Below are positions 34,365 through 46,289 of a stretch of DNA of 64,000 nucleotides, piece after piece. The notes under the pieces were generated by a model that saw nothing but the letters and a program-made list of their open reading frames with translations, was not told the origin of the DNA and searched no databases. The DNA comes from Dromiciops gliroides. Its lineage: Eukaryota; Chordata; Mammalia; Microbiotheria; Microbiotheriidae. The position numbers were made by a program, and so were the translations under genes. The stretch is taken from NCBI RefSeq assembly GCF_019393635.1, contig NC_057861.1:80669327-80733326 (forward strand), written 5' to 3'. How positions within the stretch are numbered: position 1 is the first letter of the stretch; each line of letters starts with the position of its first letter.

Positions 34365-35270
34365 CAGGTTGGTGTCAGCCTTGAAAAAACATGACCCACT
34401 CTTTACCCCTTTGGGTAAGTTGAGGAGACACTGAGCTTCAGCAGAGCAGAAACCCAGCAAAAGACCTTCAGAGAGCTTTAAAATTTTCTTTTTGACAAAG
34501 GGCATTTATTTCAAAGATATAGCAAGCACAGAAGTACATACATTTTTCTCTCATACTTGGGGACACCCTTCTCTTCATAGCACCTTAATCCTTGAGGATA
34601 GCAACCTCAAATTCAACACACTTCCTCTACACCATTGGTTCTACCAAGTTCATGCTGCTGGATGGGTTCAAGCTACTGCTGAGTGGTGTTATTCCTCAGT
34701 CCTCCCTGCTGTAGTGGCTGATTGGAAAACTCAGCATGGACTTCACTCCTGGGCCTCCTGTTGGCTTCTTCTGCCCATTCTCACAAACCTCACATTGTGA
34801 TAGTCATCTCTCACCTCCTTCCCCTAAAAGTAGGAAAGAATGGACACAAAAGAGACAGAAACAACCTCAAGGCTCTTTGTTCTGGTCTTCGTGAGGCTTC
34901 TTTGGAGTACCTTTACCTCCCCAAAGGCCCTCAGCAGGGCCTCTCACATGTCTACCTCTTCATTCCTAGCAACCATGCTTCTCTGGATTCAGTCTATGTT
35001 ACAACTTTGTCTGGAAGGCACATCACACCTATGACCCTTGTCCAGCTTAAATTTTGTTACAACCTCCAGATCTTTTCTTCAAAAAAATGTTGTCTTATTC
35101 AAGTGAAGTACTAGAGCAGAATCAATTATACTTCAGCCTAAGTAAAAGAAGCAGAAGAATTAATTGTGATCTCAAACCAAAAGCAAAAATGAACCTAATT
35201 AAAAGAGAGAATCAGGGAAACTGCATTTTGCTAAAATGTAGGATGCACAAAGAAGTAATATAAATTTTTT
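34365..35270. other. LY6 3' flank
   Basis: No further gene. The first 560 bases align with the flanks of the broken exon 3 copies (39925-40290, 49465-49830), so this is the ancestral downstream sequence of the unit. Confidence 0.65.
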
Positions 35271-35277
35271 CTTATAG

Positions 35278-36250
35278 AAGGTTTCTCTGATAATGGTCTT
35301 GTTTCTCAAATATATAAGGAATAGAGTCAAATTTATAAAAATAAGATCCATCCCCCAGTGGATAAATGATCAAAGAATATGCACGGGCGGGTTTTTTTTA
35401 AAAAGGAAATCAAAGTTCTTTACAATCATGTAAAACATGTTCTAAATCCCTATTGATTAGGAAAATACAAATGAAAAAACATCTCTGGTACCACCTCATA
35501 CCTATTAGATGTGCCAAATGCTGGAGGGGTTGAGGAATATAGGTACACTAATAAACTGTTGGAATTATGAACTGGTTTAAGGGGAACAACTTTAAACTGT
35601 GCCCAAAAGGTTATAACACTGTGCATACCCATCAATATCACCACTATGTCTGTACTCAAAAGAGATTTGAGAAAAAGGAACAAAAGTATAATAGTTCTTT
35701 TTGTGTTGGCAAAGATTTGGAAACTGAAGGGATGCTCATGAATTGGGGAATGAATGAAAAAGCTGTATCGTGATGGAGTGCTGCTGTGCTATAAGAAATG
35801 ATGTGGGGGTGTGGCTACAGAAACAAAAGGAAACCAAACCACCATGGCAAGATCTCTGTTCACTGTTGCAAAGTGAAGTGAGAAGAACTGGGAAGTCACT
35901 GTGCATAATAACAGCAATGTTGGAATGATGATAACCATGATCAATACAATCATCTGGGAAAATTCCAAATTACTCATGAAATGCTATCTACTTCCAGCAT
36001 GTGAAGTGATGAACTCTGAACACAAATCGAAGTATAATTTCCTGTTTTTATTTATTTATGTATTTATTGATGTGTTTATTTATTTTTCTTTGTGATATGG
36101 CCAATATGGAAATACAATTTTTATGAATTCTCACATTTGGTGAATTGATATCATTTTATTTGCCTTCTCAGTGTGTATGGGAGTAGAGAGAAAAGGGTCA
36201 GAATTTGGAAGTCATAATTAAAAAAGAAAAGAATGTAAAAATAAAGAAAT
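35278..36250 (+). mobile_element. 5'-truncated L1 (ORF2 end and 3' UTR)
   Basis: Decayed ORF2 C-terminal reading followed by L1 3' UTR and an AAAATAAAGAAATAAAA tail. Confidence 0.75.
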
Positions 36251-36675
36251 AAAATTTAAAAGTGTTATCCCTTTGTACCTCTCCAGTTTTGAACTTCTGA
36301 TATTGATTCTTCAAACCCAAGCATGAGAGTTTATATTTATCCTGATTAAATAACTTCTTACTAGAGTCAGCCCTAAGATCTAGACTCTTAAGTTGTTGGA
36401 TCATGGGAGGGAGTAACCAATGAGGAAAAGAGTTCCTAAGACTCCTTGAGATTTGATCTATGGAGGTACCTATGGCCTCTGGATCCAGATTTCATCTGAA
36501 TTCCTCTTTGGTAATTTAATCTCTAGTCTTTGCAGCACACAGGAGGGTCTAACTCTGTTCCAACAAAGTTGGAAGGGAGAGAAGATAAATAGGCACAGAA
36601 TGGAACATGGGAACATAGGATAATCAAGTGAGAGCTGGATGTAGCCTTAGACATCCTTTAGTCCCTGGTATTTTA

Positions 36676-37028
36676 TTTTATTTCATTTTATTTATTTATT
36701 TATTTTTGGTTAGGCAATTGGGGTTAAGTGACTTGCCCAGGGTCACACAGCCAGTAAGTGTTAAGTGTCTGAGGCCGGATTTGAACTCAGGTACTCCTGA
36801 CTCCAGGGCCGGCGCTCTATCCACTGTGCCATCCAGCTGCCCCGGTAATGAGACATTTCTTCCCCCCCCCCTTTTTTTTCTTTTTTTTTTTTTAAGTGAG
36901 GCAATTGGGGTTAAGTGACTTGCCCAGGGTCACACAGCTAGTAAGTGTTAAGTGTCTGAGGCTGGATTTGAACTCAGGTCCTCCTGAATCCAGGGCCGGT
37001 ACTCTATCCACTGCGCCACCTAGCTGCC
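36676..37028 (-). mobile_element. Two short CORE-SINEs in tandem sharing outer duplications
   Basis: Bodies at about 36705-36843 and 36896-37028, same orientation, with C- and T-rich sequence between. TAGTCCCTGGTATTTTA occurs before the first (36659-36675) and after the second (37029-37046). Confidence 0.8.
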
Positions 37029-37087
37029 CCTAGTCCCTGGTATTTTAAAAAATGATTCTTTGATTTCATTAATCTAGTATCCTTCTG

Positions 37088-37237
37088 GGCAGCAGCTAGG
37101 TGGGGCAGTGGATAAAGCACCGTCTCTGGATTTAGGAGGACCTGAGTTCAGATCCAGCCTCAGACACTTGACATTTACTAGTTGTGTGACCCTGGGCAAG
37201 TCAGTCAACCCTCATTGCCCGGCAAAAAAAAAAAAAA
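37088..37237 (+). mobile_element. Short CORE-SINE
   Basis: Full-length diverged copy with A13 tail. Confidence 0.85.
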
Positions 37238-37343
37238 TCTAGGAAGTTCCTGGTGTAAAAAGTCCCTTTATCAATGCAGATGGGCACCTCTGAAACTTAT
37301 AGTCTTAGAGAGGTCCAACTGCTCATGGTCATATAGCCAGTCT

Positions 37344-38281
37344 ATTGGCGATGGATGTTGAAGCCATTTCTACCCACTATGACATGGTGCCTCTCATTTA
37401 ACATCAGAGGAAACTGAGGCTATGAACTTGTCCAAAATCACACAGGTAGTGAGAAGCAGAGGTGGAGATCCTGTCTCCAACTTGAATGTATTTCAATCAA
37501 TGATTTTTCAGAGCAGGAGAAGACTCTAGACCCTAGAAATATTAGCACAGGAAGGTATCTTGGAACATAGACTATGAGCAGAAAGGGAGCACCCTTATTT
37601 GTCAGAAAAGGAAACTGAGGTCCACAGAGGTAGAGTGACTCATCCAAGTTTACACAATGAGTTAGTGCAGCATGGGGGCCAAAAACATGACTATAATTTT
37701 AGGCTGCATTAAGAGACATAGAATCATTTTCAGTTTTTACTGAATTTTCTTTTCTTCTTCCTCTTTCTTTCTTTAAAAAACTTCTTTGTTATCAGGGATG
37801 GCTTTGTTATCAGGTTACAATAGGGAAGGGAGGAGGAAAAGGAATCCAGGGGGAAATCCAGGCAAGATTAAAAAAAAACCCAAATTAATTTTTTCAAGAA
37901 AATCTTTTTAAAAGCATAAGAGTTGTGCTGTTGTGTGAATGACACTGGACTACTCTTGGTGGCTTCTGCTGTGGCCAGATGACCTCTGCTGTGTTGTATT
38001 TCTGGCCACCATGTTTGAAGAAGAATATTTTCAGGCTGGAGTTCATCCTGAGGAGGAGGGAGATCAGGATGGTAGGAAGACTGCAGATCTGACCTTAGGG
38101 AGATCAGCTGGCAGAGATGGAGACTTTTGCCTGTAGAAGAGTAACTCAGCCAGAGACTTAGTATTTATTAGGTAAACACTGTGCTAAACACTGGGGATAC
38201 TGAGAAAACAAATCAGTCCCTGCCTGAAGGAGTTTTCATTCTAATGAGGGAAGACAATATATGAAAGAAAGCAGAGATCAG

Positions 38282-38315
<34 letters not shown>

Positions 38316-38720
38316 ACCCTTGTGTACTTTTTGATGTAAGGTGGTGGGTCCTGGTTGTTTGAGGTAAGCTGGAATTTCAGCCTGGGGAGAAATGAAGAGG
38401 TGGCTGGGCCATGAGTCCTTCTTAAGTGGAGATTCTGGGAGGAGCTGTCCACTTGGCTCCCTCCAATCAGAGGGAGGGACTCCAAAGGCAGAGGGGACTG
38501 AGAATAGAGGAGTTCCAAGCTCCAAGTTCCAAGGCTCCATGATGTTCCAAGTTGAAAAGATTCTTGGAGCATGATGCAGGAATCTAGAGGAATGTAGCCT
38601 GAAGGGAAATGAAGAGATGAATGCTCTAGGCTCCTTCCTTAAATGGAGTTTCTGGGCTATGCCCTCTAATGAGAGGGAGGGGCTGAATTAATGAAAGTAT
38701 TTTCCAGCTGTAAATTCCAG
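37344..38720 (+). repeat. Near-identical tract, copy 1 (unit B)
   Basis: Matches 44895-46289 with an offset of 7551, rising to 7569 after a TG microsatellite. I noticed no other difference. Both flanks are clearly diverged or unrelated. Confidence 0.9.
38284..38314 (+). repeat. (TG)n microsatellite
   Basis: About 15 units, against about 23 in the copy at 45837-45883. Confidence 0.95.
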
Positions 38721-38900
38721 TGATCTTCTGTGGTGATCTTCTAGGGTGAAAGGATCTCTCTCCCGCCCCCCCCCCATGGGAGTTGTAGAGAAGTCTGGAC
38801 TGTAACTTGATGAGAAATGAAGAGATGGCTGTCCTTGTTCTCTTCCTTAGATGGAGGTTCTAGACTGCCCTCCTTAGAGAATAGCCTTCTCCCCAATGTC
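38370..38900 (+). repeat. Three-unit degenerate tandem repeat, period about 215 bp
   Basis: Units begin near 38385, 38600 and 38815, each with GAAATGAAGAG(A/G)TG followed by a GGAG(A/T)TTCT-like and a CCCTC segment. The same array recurs at about 45955-46450 in unit C. Confidence 0.7.
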
Positions 38901-39352
38901 CTAGACTGGGGATTTCCCCCAACGTGGACCAGTGTTCCTTAGGCGCTGAATCCAGTTATCTTGATTCTAAATCCAGTGTTCTTTCCACTGCATCATGCTG
39001 TGATAGGACAGACACCAGCAATCAGAAGACCTGGGTTCTCCAGCCATAAATCCAGGCTCTTCCTATGATTCATTGTATGGGTGTTTTTCAGCTGGACCAT
39101 CTTTATCCTGGCATCTTATGAGATATTTATGTTTCTGTGACTCAGGACAAATCACTTGACTTGGGCCTCATTTATGTAAAATGAGTTGGATTTACTCAAT
39201 GATTCCAAAGGTCTTTTCTGGGCCCCAAATCCATGTTTCTATGAGTTAGTCCAATGCCTCCATTTTAGAGATGAGGCCTTTATGGATTATAAGCCTGAGA
39301 TCAGGAGAGACAGACCTAGAGGGGTACTTCAGGGTCCTCCATAAAATGACTA

Positions 39353-39487
39353 CCTCAGCCCTTTTTTTGTCTTGGGCAATGAGGGTCACAGAGCTGGCAA
39401 GTGTGAAGTGTCTGAGGTCAGATTTGAACTCAGGTCCTCCTGAATCCATGGCCAGTGCTTTATCCACTGGTCCACCTAGTTGCTCCA
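39353..39487 (-). mobile_element. Internally deleted short CORE-SINE
   Basis: Copy lacking about 20 bp of the CORE, flanked by CCTCAGCCCTTTTT. Absent from unit C at the matching site, which an L1 occupies instead. Confidence 0.75.
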
Positions 39488-39723
39488 ACCTCAGCCCTTT
39501 TTAATGTCTACCATTGATGCTGTGAAGGAGCTCTAGCCCCTCACCTACAGAATGACAGTGTCTCACTAACATGTTTTGTGGTCTCAAGTTCATTGTGTTA
39601 TCTTTTCCATACAGCATTATGTTCTCTACTGAGGTATAGTATGGTATGTCTTCTGCAAAGGCATGGAGTCAAGGTTTCTATCCATACATGGTGCCAGACC
39701 TTCATTCTTCCTTATGTTTTTAG

Positions 39724-39924
39724 CTCTTCCTGGTGAGAGGACTTGGGTTACCAAGTCTTGTGCTTTCAGTTGTCTACCTGCTCAAGAAGAATATGGCCTT
39801 TTCCCCAGCCTCCTGTTGTTAGATAGATATCTGTCACAGTGCACTGACACTGGACTTCAATGGTTTCCTCATCACCTGCCTGTGGGCTGGGGCATCTGGG
39901 GCCCTGTCATCAACTGGTCTGTAG
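39724..39924 (+). pseudogene. LY6 exon 3 pseudogene (unit B)
   Basis: Matches 34162-34364, including the TTTTTAG acceptor and GERTWVTKSCAFSC. A one-base insertion after EEYG shifts the frame, so the CCxTDLCN motif and hydrophobic tail are lost. Exons 1 and 2 are not found upstream. Non-functional remnant. Confidence 0.87.
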
Positions 39925-40289
39925 TAGGTTGGGCTCAGCCTTAGGGAGAGCAGGACCCACTCCCCATCCCTTGGAGTCAGCTGGGGAGACATTGCGCTAC
40001 ATGAGATCAGCAACTCAGCAGAAGATCCAGTGGAAATAGAGGGGCTAGTTGTTGTTGTTGTTGTTGTTTGGACTCCAGCCAACTTAGAATCAACCTGGAC
40101 TCCATTTGTGGACCTCCTGGTGGCTTGTTCACCTGACCTTTTAAAGTTCACAATGTGATAACCATCTGTAACCTCATTCCACTAAATTCATGAAAGAAGG
40201 GACACAACCAAGATAAAAAGAACATCAGGGCTCTATGCTCTCTTTGTCTTTATAGATCTGGGTGCTTGTCCCTGTCCTCTTCAGAGGCC

Positions 40290-43199
40290 CTCAACAGCTT
40301 GTCCTTCTTTTGCAATGCCAGAAGGTCTGGGAATTTTACATTCATGTGGCATGTGTATGACCATCATCAAGACAAATTTGAGAGGAAAAGCCAAGAAGGT
40401 ACTACAATGAAGGGAAAACAGAGTCAGCAAGTCTGGAAAGAGCCCCCACCAAGATCAGTTCTTTCTTAAGAAGACCAAGGGGCAACTTTGATGCATGGAT
40501 GACAAGCTAATAGACTTGAGGGAAGAGCTACCTGTCCCCCTTCCAAGATGGCCAGTGTTACTTTTTTATGTTCTTTGTGAAAAGCAAATGTGTTGTTATA
40601 GCAACATCCTTGTAATTCTGCTTCCTGGGGGTGCTATGAACAGCCCTTCTATGAGAGATCACAAAATGTCAGAGTTGGGAGAGGTCTTAGAGAACAAGAG
40701 TAGCAATCAGATTTACATTGGGTTGTAAGGTTTACCAAGGGCTAGATGAAGAGATGGCCTTGAAGGCAGAAGACCTGGCTTCCCATTCTGCCTCTCACAC
40801 ATCCTTGTTGTGTGGCCCTAGACATGCCTCCCTCAGTGTTCTTGGGAACTCCCTAAGGCTCTCAGTTGAGAGTGGAGGAGTTCTCTGGCCCAGTGACATT
40901 ACAGACATTTTCTTCTCCCTGTCCTAAGATACTGGTGAGTTGGAGGGGAGATTGGTGGTTATCTTGTACCTAATGTCCTTGTTGATTCCTAGAAACTGGT
41001 TGGAGCATTAGAATGGGCTTTCTGTAGTAGGTGGCTCTTGACTTCAAGTAAGGACAATAAGCCTTGAAATCATCCCAAGAGTATAAGGGATGTCTTCCTG
41101 GAACTAATCCATCATCTATTCCACTATGTCCCAAGTACTAAATGCTCATTGAATGCCAGTTTCATGTAATATTCTTAGGGCCTAATAGAAAAAGGACAAG
41201 ACCTTGCTCTCCAACTGGAGAAGCTTAAAGTTTAGTTGATATGAGGCATAACAATATGAGAGGTAATTAGCAGAGCATGTCAACAGACATTCTCTAATTA
41301 CCAAACGAGCAAGTGCCAAATAGTAAGTGTATTCTAGTCAGAGGAAGTGATCCATGAGGGTTGAAGTTTCCTTTCTATAACCCTTAGAGTCTTGCACAGT
41401 TATTGTCTTCACAGTGACACTGAGGTAAGTCGTAAAAGTATTATTATCCTCTTTTTACAGGTGGCAAAACAAACTCTGAGATGGGACTTTCCCAGGAGGG
41501 ATAGCTATGCAATGGATTGGCCATGTGGCCTTGAGTCAATTACCCACTATAGACCTCAGTTTTCCTGTTTGGAAAAACTGCTCAAGAAGGGGGTGGGGAG
41601 CAGTGAGAAATACACACAAAAGAATCTCTAAGGCTACTTTCGTTATGACAGGATGGTTAGGATTTAGCTGAGCAAAGAGAATGTTGCCCAGGAGAAAAAT
41701 TAGCTACTACTCTTGCTCCTCATGAGTATTTTGGCAATTATCTTGGCTCATATTTTGTTTTGAAAACCTCCTGTCCCCAAATGCCATTTAGAAAGAGGGT
41801 AACAGTCACCAAGATTTACTATACACTAAAGAAAGCTATTTCGGGACGAAGAGCTGACCACAATATTTCCTACAGATGCCCCCAAAGTCCTCTTCATATT
41901 GATAAATTGTTAAGATTTTCATATAACTGTTTTTACATCTCTGTTAGCCAAAGTTATGTTTCTTGTGTTTATTCTGAACCTGTGGCTGGTTAACTCAAGA
42001 CTAGATCATGGTGCTAATGAGGCTAAAGTGAACATTTGTAATATCCAAATGTATCAGGTAGTTTTATGCTATTACGTGACCATTAACTGTACCCTTCATT
42101 CCTGACTAGTTGAAATTTTTGATTTTTCCTTAAAAGAGGGAGAAATTTGAATGAATTCTTTGCCTTTCTTGGATAAATATTAAAATATAAAGCCAATAAT
42201 CATTGATCTCATTTGAACTTTATAGAGGTTCCAAAAAAAAGAAAGTTCCCAGATTTTAGAGAGGGAAGGGACATTAGAGGCCATTTGGTTCCACACCCTC
42301 ATTTTACAGCTGAAGAAACAGAGGTGGATAAATGCTAAGTATTTTGTCTATGATCCCACAGCTAATGTGTCTGAGGTAGGATTTAAATCCAAGTCTTCTT
42401 GACTCCAAGTCCAGTATCCTATCCATATGAATCAGTCAATAAAAATTTATTAAGTACCTACTATTTGACAGGTTCCCTGTATCACATAATACACCATGCT
42501 TCCATTTATCATACTGATAATACGTTTTTAGAAATAAAAGAAATAAAAGAAAAAGAAGTGGTTGATGTAGGAGAAGGGGTAGTAGTAGGAGTAAGAGTAG
42601 GACCAAGAGTAGGACCAGGAATAAAAGTAGTAGTAGTACTAGTAGTCCTAGAAGAAGAAGAAGAAGAAGAAGAAGAAGAAGAAGAAGAAGAAGAAGAAGA
42701 AGGAGAAGAAAGAGAAGAAGAAGAGGAATGGTAGTAGTCCCCAATTTCTGCACAAATTGGCAGAATCCATCCCCAGAGACTAGTGACTACCACTCTCTTA
42801 TAACATAGTAAAGACAATTAACACAAAATATACTCAGAACCTACTTCACTCCTTCCCAGAAATATAAAATCCTTGGGAGGAGTAAACTTCAACTAACCCA
42901 CCATAATTGTAGTGAAGCCCATGTTTATGAAATATGTGTCACACAGTTTAATTCACTACACTTGCTCAGGAAGTCCTTCTTTCTCTGTAGAGACTTCATG
43001 CAAATCTGATGATATTGTTGTTGTCTGCCCTAAGCTCTTGAAAAACACCTATGACTTCAAGAAGGTGATGTCTTGACTTGGGTTTGAAGTGGATATGAGT
43101 GGGTCAGAGCTGCACAAAGTTTTCAGCCTCACTCTCTCCTCCAGAGAATTTTTCTGGTTATATCAAGAAAGAAAACGTGGTTGGTAAAAGCTTAAGGTC
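40290..43199. other. Non-coding LY6-unit DNA, unit B
   Basis: Aligns with 24200-27519. Includes an RTE-type 3' fragment at 43005-43150 and a GAA run at 42650-42727. No gene seen. Confidence 0.7.
42650..42727 (+). repeat. (GAA)n microsatellite, unit B
   Basis: Position-equivalent to the arm microsatellites, so the repeat predates the unit duplication. Confidence 0.93.
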
Positions 43200-44885
43200 T
43201 TTTGTTGTTTGGTAGTTACTCTATTAATAAAACGATCAGTGTCATCTCTCCATCTGCACATAATGGAGAGGGCCTAAGGACCCTGATTACATGGATGCTC
43301 TTCCATCATCTGTTGGTGATGACTTGATTAAAGGATCAGCCGCTAATATTGTCTATACATACAATGGAAAGAGAATTGCATGGTGCATTGGAAATCTTAC
43401 ATGGTGCACAACTGATGAAGATTTAACAGAGGCAGTAAATGGGAGTAAATGATATTTTGGAGACTGAGTTTTTTGAAGACTGTCTTAATGGTCAGTTAAA
43501 GGAGCTTGCCCTTGTTGGCATTGTCTCTGAAACATCCTCAAAAAAATGAATGGATCTGTTGCTTAAGAGAGAACTACATGGGGGCAGCTAGGTGGCGCAG
43601 TGGATAAAGCACCGGCCCTGGATTCAGGAGTACCTGAGTTCAAATCCGGCCTCAGACACTTGACACTTACTAGCTGTGTGACCCTGGGCAAGTCACTTAA
43701 CCCCCATTGCCCCGCAAAAAAAAAAGAGAGAGAGAGAGAACTACATGGTTGGAATCCTGTTCTGAGTCTTTTTAATAAGCAGTCCTTGAGTCAACTGGAA
43801 ATGAAGTCAAGGAAAACTATTTAGGACAACTGTCTGACTCCTGGTCCTTCAGGAGGCAGTTCAGATGTAGCATTTTTAGAAGGTGGTAGAGGATGGGATG
43901 GTTTTGTAGGGACTGTTCCAGGTAAGGACAGATTTTCTGGACCATTTGGACCAGGATGACTATTCCCCACCTTTCCCTGTTGGATGAACGTTATCACGTC
44001 CACCCTTAGGTTCTCCATGAGCTCCTGGGCGACCAGCCCCTACACCTCCTGTGCAAGTTCTACACCCATCACTAGCTGGGTGTCCTAATTGAGCCAGTCA
44101 TATCCACTACCAGTTCTAATACCAGGAAAGCCTTTTGGGCAGACTCCAATTGGTCCCTTTTTCCTGGTTTTCCACCTCCAATGCCAGGCTACACTCCTGT
44201 TCCTGGTCCTCCATCTCCATAGCAGAGACCACTTCTGCCTCTAGGCCCTTTTACACCTTGCCCACCTGGCCCTATGGGGGCACCCCTTACACTTCCTCCC
44301 CTCTATCTCTTCCTGGACCAACGTTAGTTGCCCCCAACCAGCTAAACAAGTGAACCCAGCTTCATCTCTTTCCCAAACTAGACATGCTAATATCAGAGAG
44401 CCAGGGACTACCACCCAGAGACCCAAATGACTGAACTCCCTAATATAATAGGGGAGACACTAGGCCTCCTGGAGGAGAAATGCAATCTGCAAGAAGGCCA
44501 TCAAGTGAAGCAGAGTTTGAAGAAATTGAGTATAAGAACAGGGTGATCTCCAGAGCTGTTGTGTCTGATCCTCTTGATTATGGGAGCGGTGGTGAGACAT
44601 TGGTAACTGCTTTTCCCTTGGTTAAACAATCCAAAGTATTTGCTGATGATCATTGCAAAGGCCTTATTAGCTCTTTACTGGATATAGAACAGAGTCCAAA
44701 TCTTATGGTTCCTGATCAAGAAGACATGAAAGATTAAGACAGAGAGTGTGTGAAGTAAATCCTGAGAAGAGAACAGATGTTACAAATGCTGTAATACAGA
44801 TTGTTGTCATGATTATTATAGATGGAGAAGGGGAGAACAAGAAAGACCTTATGGCTTTTGAAACTTTCTTCCTGGTGATCCCCCA
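43200..44885 (+). pseudogene. CPSF6: CPSF6 processed pseudogene (unit B), without the LTR
   Basis: Paralogue of the arm copies, roughly 90 percent alike by eye. It keeps a fairly long open piece at 44480-44737 with SSEAEFEE and LVKQSKVFADDHCK, matching the CPSF6 C-terminal region. At the point where the arm copies hold a solo LTR, this copy reads straight through (near 43868), giving the empty site. It has instead its own SINE at 43580-43734. The 3' end is cut off near 44885, where the sequence jumps to unit C. Many stops and frameshifts; a fossil. Confidence 0.86.
43580..43734 (+). mobile_element. Short CORE-SINE in CPSF6 pseudogene B
   Basis: Complete copy, tail AAAAAAAAAA(GA)n, duplication GAGAACTACATG on both sides. 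Not present in the arm copies. Confidence 0.9.
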
Positions 44886-44894
44886 TGCTCATCC

Positions 44895-45834
44895 ATTGGC
44901 GATGGATGTTGAAGCCATTTCTACCCACTATGACATGGTGCCTCTCATTTAACATCAGAGGAAACTGAGGCTATGAACTTGTCCAAAATCACACAGGTAG
45001 TGAGAAGCAGAGGTGGAGATCCTGTCTCCAACTTGAATGTATTTCAATCAATGATTTTTCAGAGCAGGAGAAGACTCTAGACCCTAGAAATATTAGCACA
45101 GGAAGGTATCTTGGAACATAGACTATGAGCAGAAAGGGAGCACCCTTATTTGTCAGAAAAGGAAACTGAGGTCCACAGAGGTAGAGTGACTCATCCAAGT
45201 TTACACAATGAGTTAGTGCAGCATGGGGGCCAAAAACATGACTATAATTTTAGGCTGCATTAAGAGACATAGAATCATTTTCAGTTTTTACTGAATTTTC
45301 TTTTCTTCTTCCTCTTTCTTTCTTTAAAAAACTTCTTTGTTATCAGGGATGGCTTTGTTATCAGGTTACAATAGGGAAGGGAGGAGGAAAAGGAATCCAG
45401 GGGGAAATCCAGGCAAGATTAAAAAAAAACCCAAATTAATTTTTTCAAGAAAATCTTTTTAAAAGCATAAGAGTTGTGCTGTTGTGTGAATGACACTGGA
45501 CTACTCTTGGTGGCTTCTGCTGTGGCCAGATGACCTCTGCTGTGTTGTATTTCTGGCCACCATGTTTGAAGAAGAATATTTTCAGGCTGGAGTTCATCCT
45601 GAGGAGGAGGGAGATCAGGATGGTAGGAAGACTGCAGATCTGACCTTAGGGAGATCAGCTGGCAGAGATGGAGACTTTTGCCTGTAGAAGAGTAACTCAG
45701 CCAGAGACTTAGTATTTATTAGGTAAACACTGTGCTAAACACTGGGGATACTGAGAAAACAAATCAGTCCCTGCCTGAAGGAGTTTTCATTCTAATGAGG
45801 GAAGACAATATATGAAAGAAAGCAGAGATCAGGG

Positions 45835-45884
<50 letters not shown>

Positions 45885-46289
45885 ACCCTTGTGTACTTTT
45901 TGATGTAAGGTGGTGGGTCCTGGTTGTTTGAGGTAAGCTGGAATTTCAGCCTGGGGAGAAATGAAGAGGTGGCTGGGCCATGAGTCCTTCTTAAGTGGAG
46001 ATTCTGGGAGGAGCTGTCCACTTGGCTCCCTCCAATCAGAGGGAGGGACTCCAAAGGCAGAGGGGACTGAGAATAGAGGAGTTCCAAGCTCCAAGTTCCA
46101 AGGCTCCATGATGTTCCAAGTTGAAAAGATTCTTGGAGCATGATGCAGGAATCTAGAGGAATGTAGCCTGAAGGGAAATGAAGAGATGAATGCTCTAGGC
46201 TCCTTCCTTAAATGGAGTTTCTGGGCTATGCCCTCTAATGAGAGGGAGGGGCTGAATTAATGAAAGTATTTTCCAGCTGTAAATTCCAG
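44895..46289 (+). repeat. Near-identical tract, copy 2 (start of unit C)
   Basis: Twin of 37344-38720. Its left edge coincides with the junction after CPSF6 pseudogene B (44885-44894); its right edge lies inside paralogous sequence that drops to about 91 percent. Confidence 0.9.
45837..45883 (+). repeat. (TG)n microsatellite
   Basis: Longer allele of the array at 38284-38314. Confidence 0.95.

Larger units (their letters stand above)
36250..44885 (+). repeat. LY6 duplication unit B (diverged, rearranged)
   Basis: Paralogue of the arms at about 90 percent. Order: 36250-36500 matching the left spacer edge in reverse; SINE cluster; 37240-38240; a three-unit tandem repeat; LY6 intron 2/exon 3 remnant; flank; non-coding block; CPSF6 pseudogene. 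LY6 exons 1 and 2 are absent. Unlike the arms it keeps the exon 3 segment between the first and second blocks, where the arms have an L1 end. Confidence 0.8.

Noticed and set aside
38213-38572. Reverse-strand 119-codon frame repeated at 45764-46141 with 125 codons
   Set aside because: Conserved only because the DNA is a near-identical duplicate; the length differs by the TG run and it contains a His-Thr microsatellite reading.
42399-42817. Glu-rich, Leu-rich and Ser-rich frames over 100 codons
   Set aside because: All three are readings of the GAA/GTA simple repeat of unit B.
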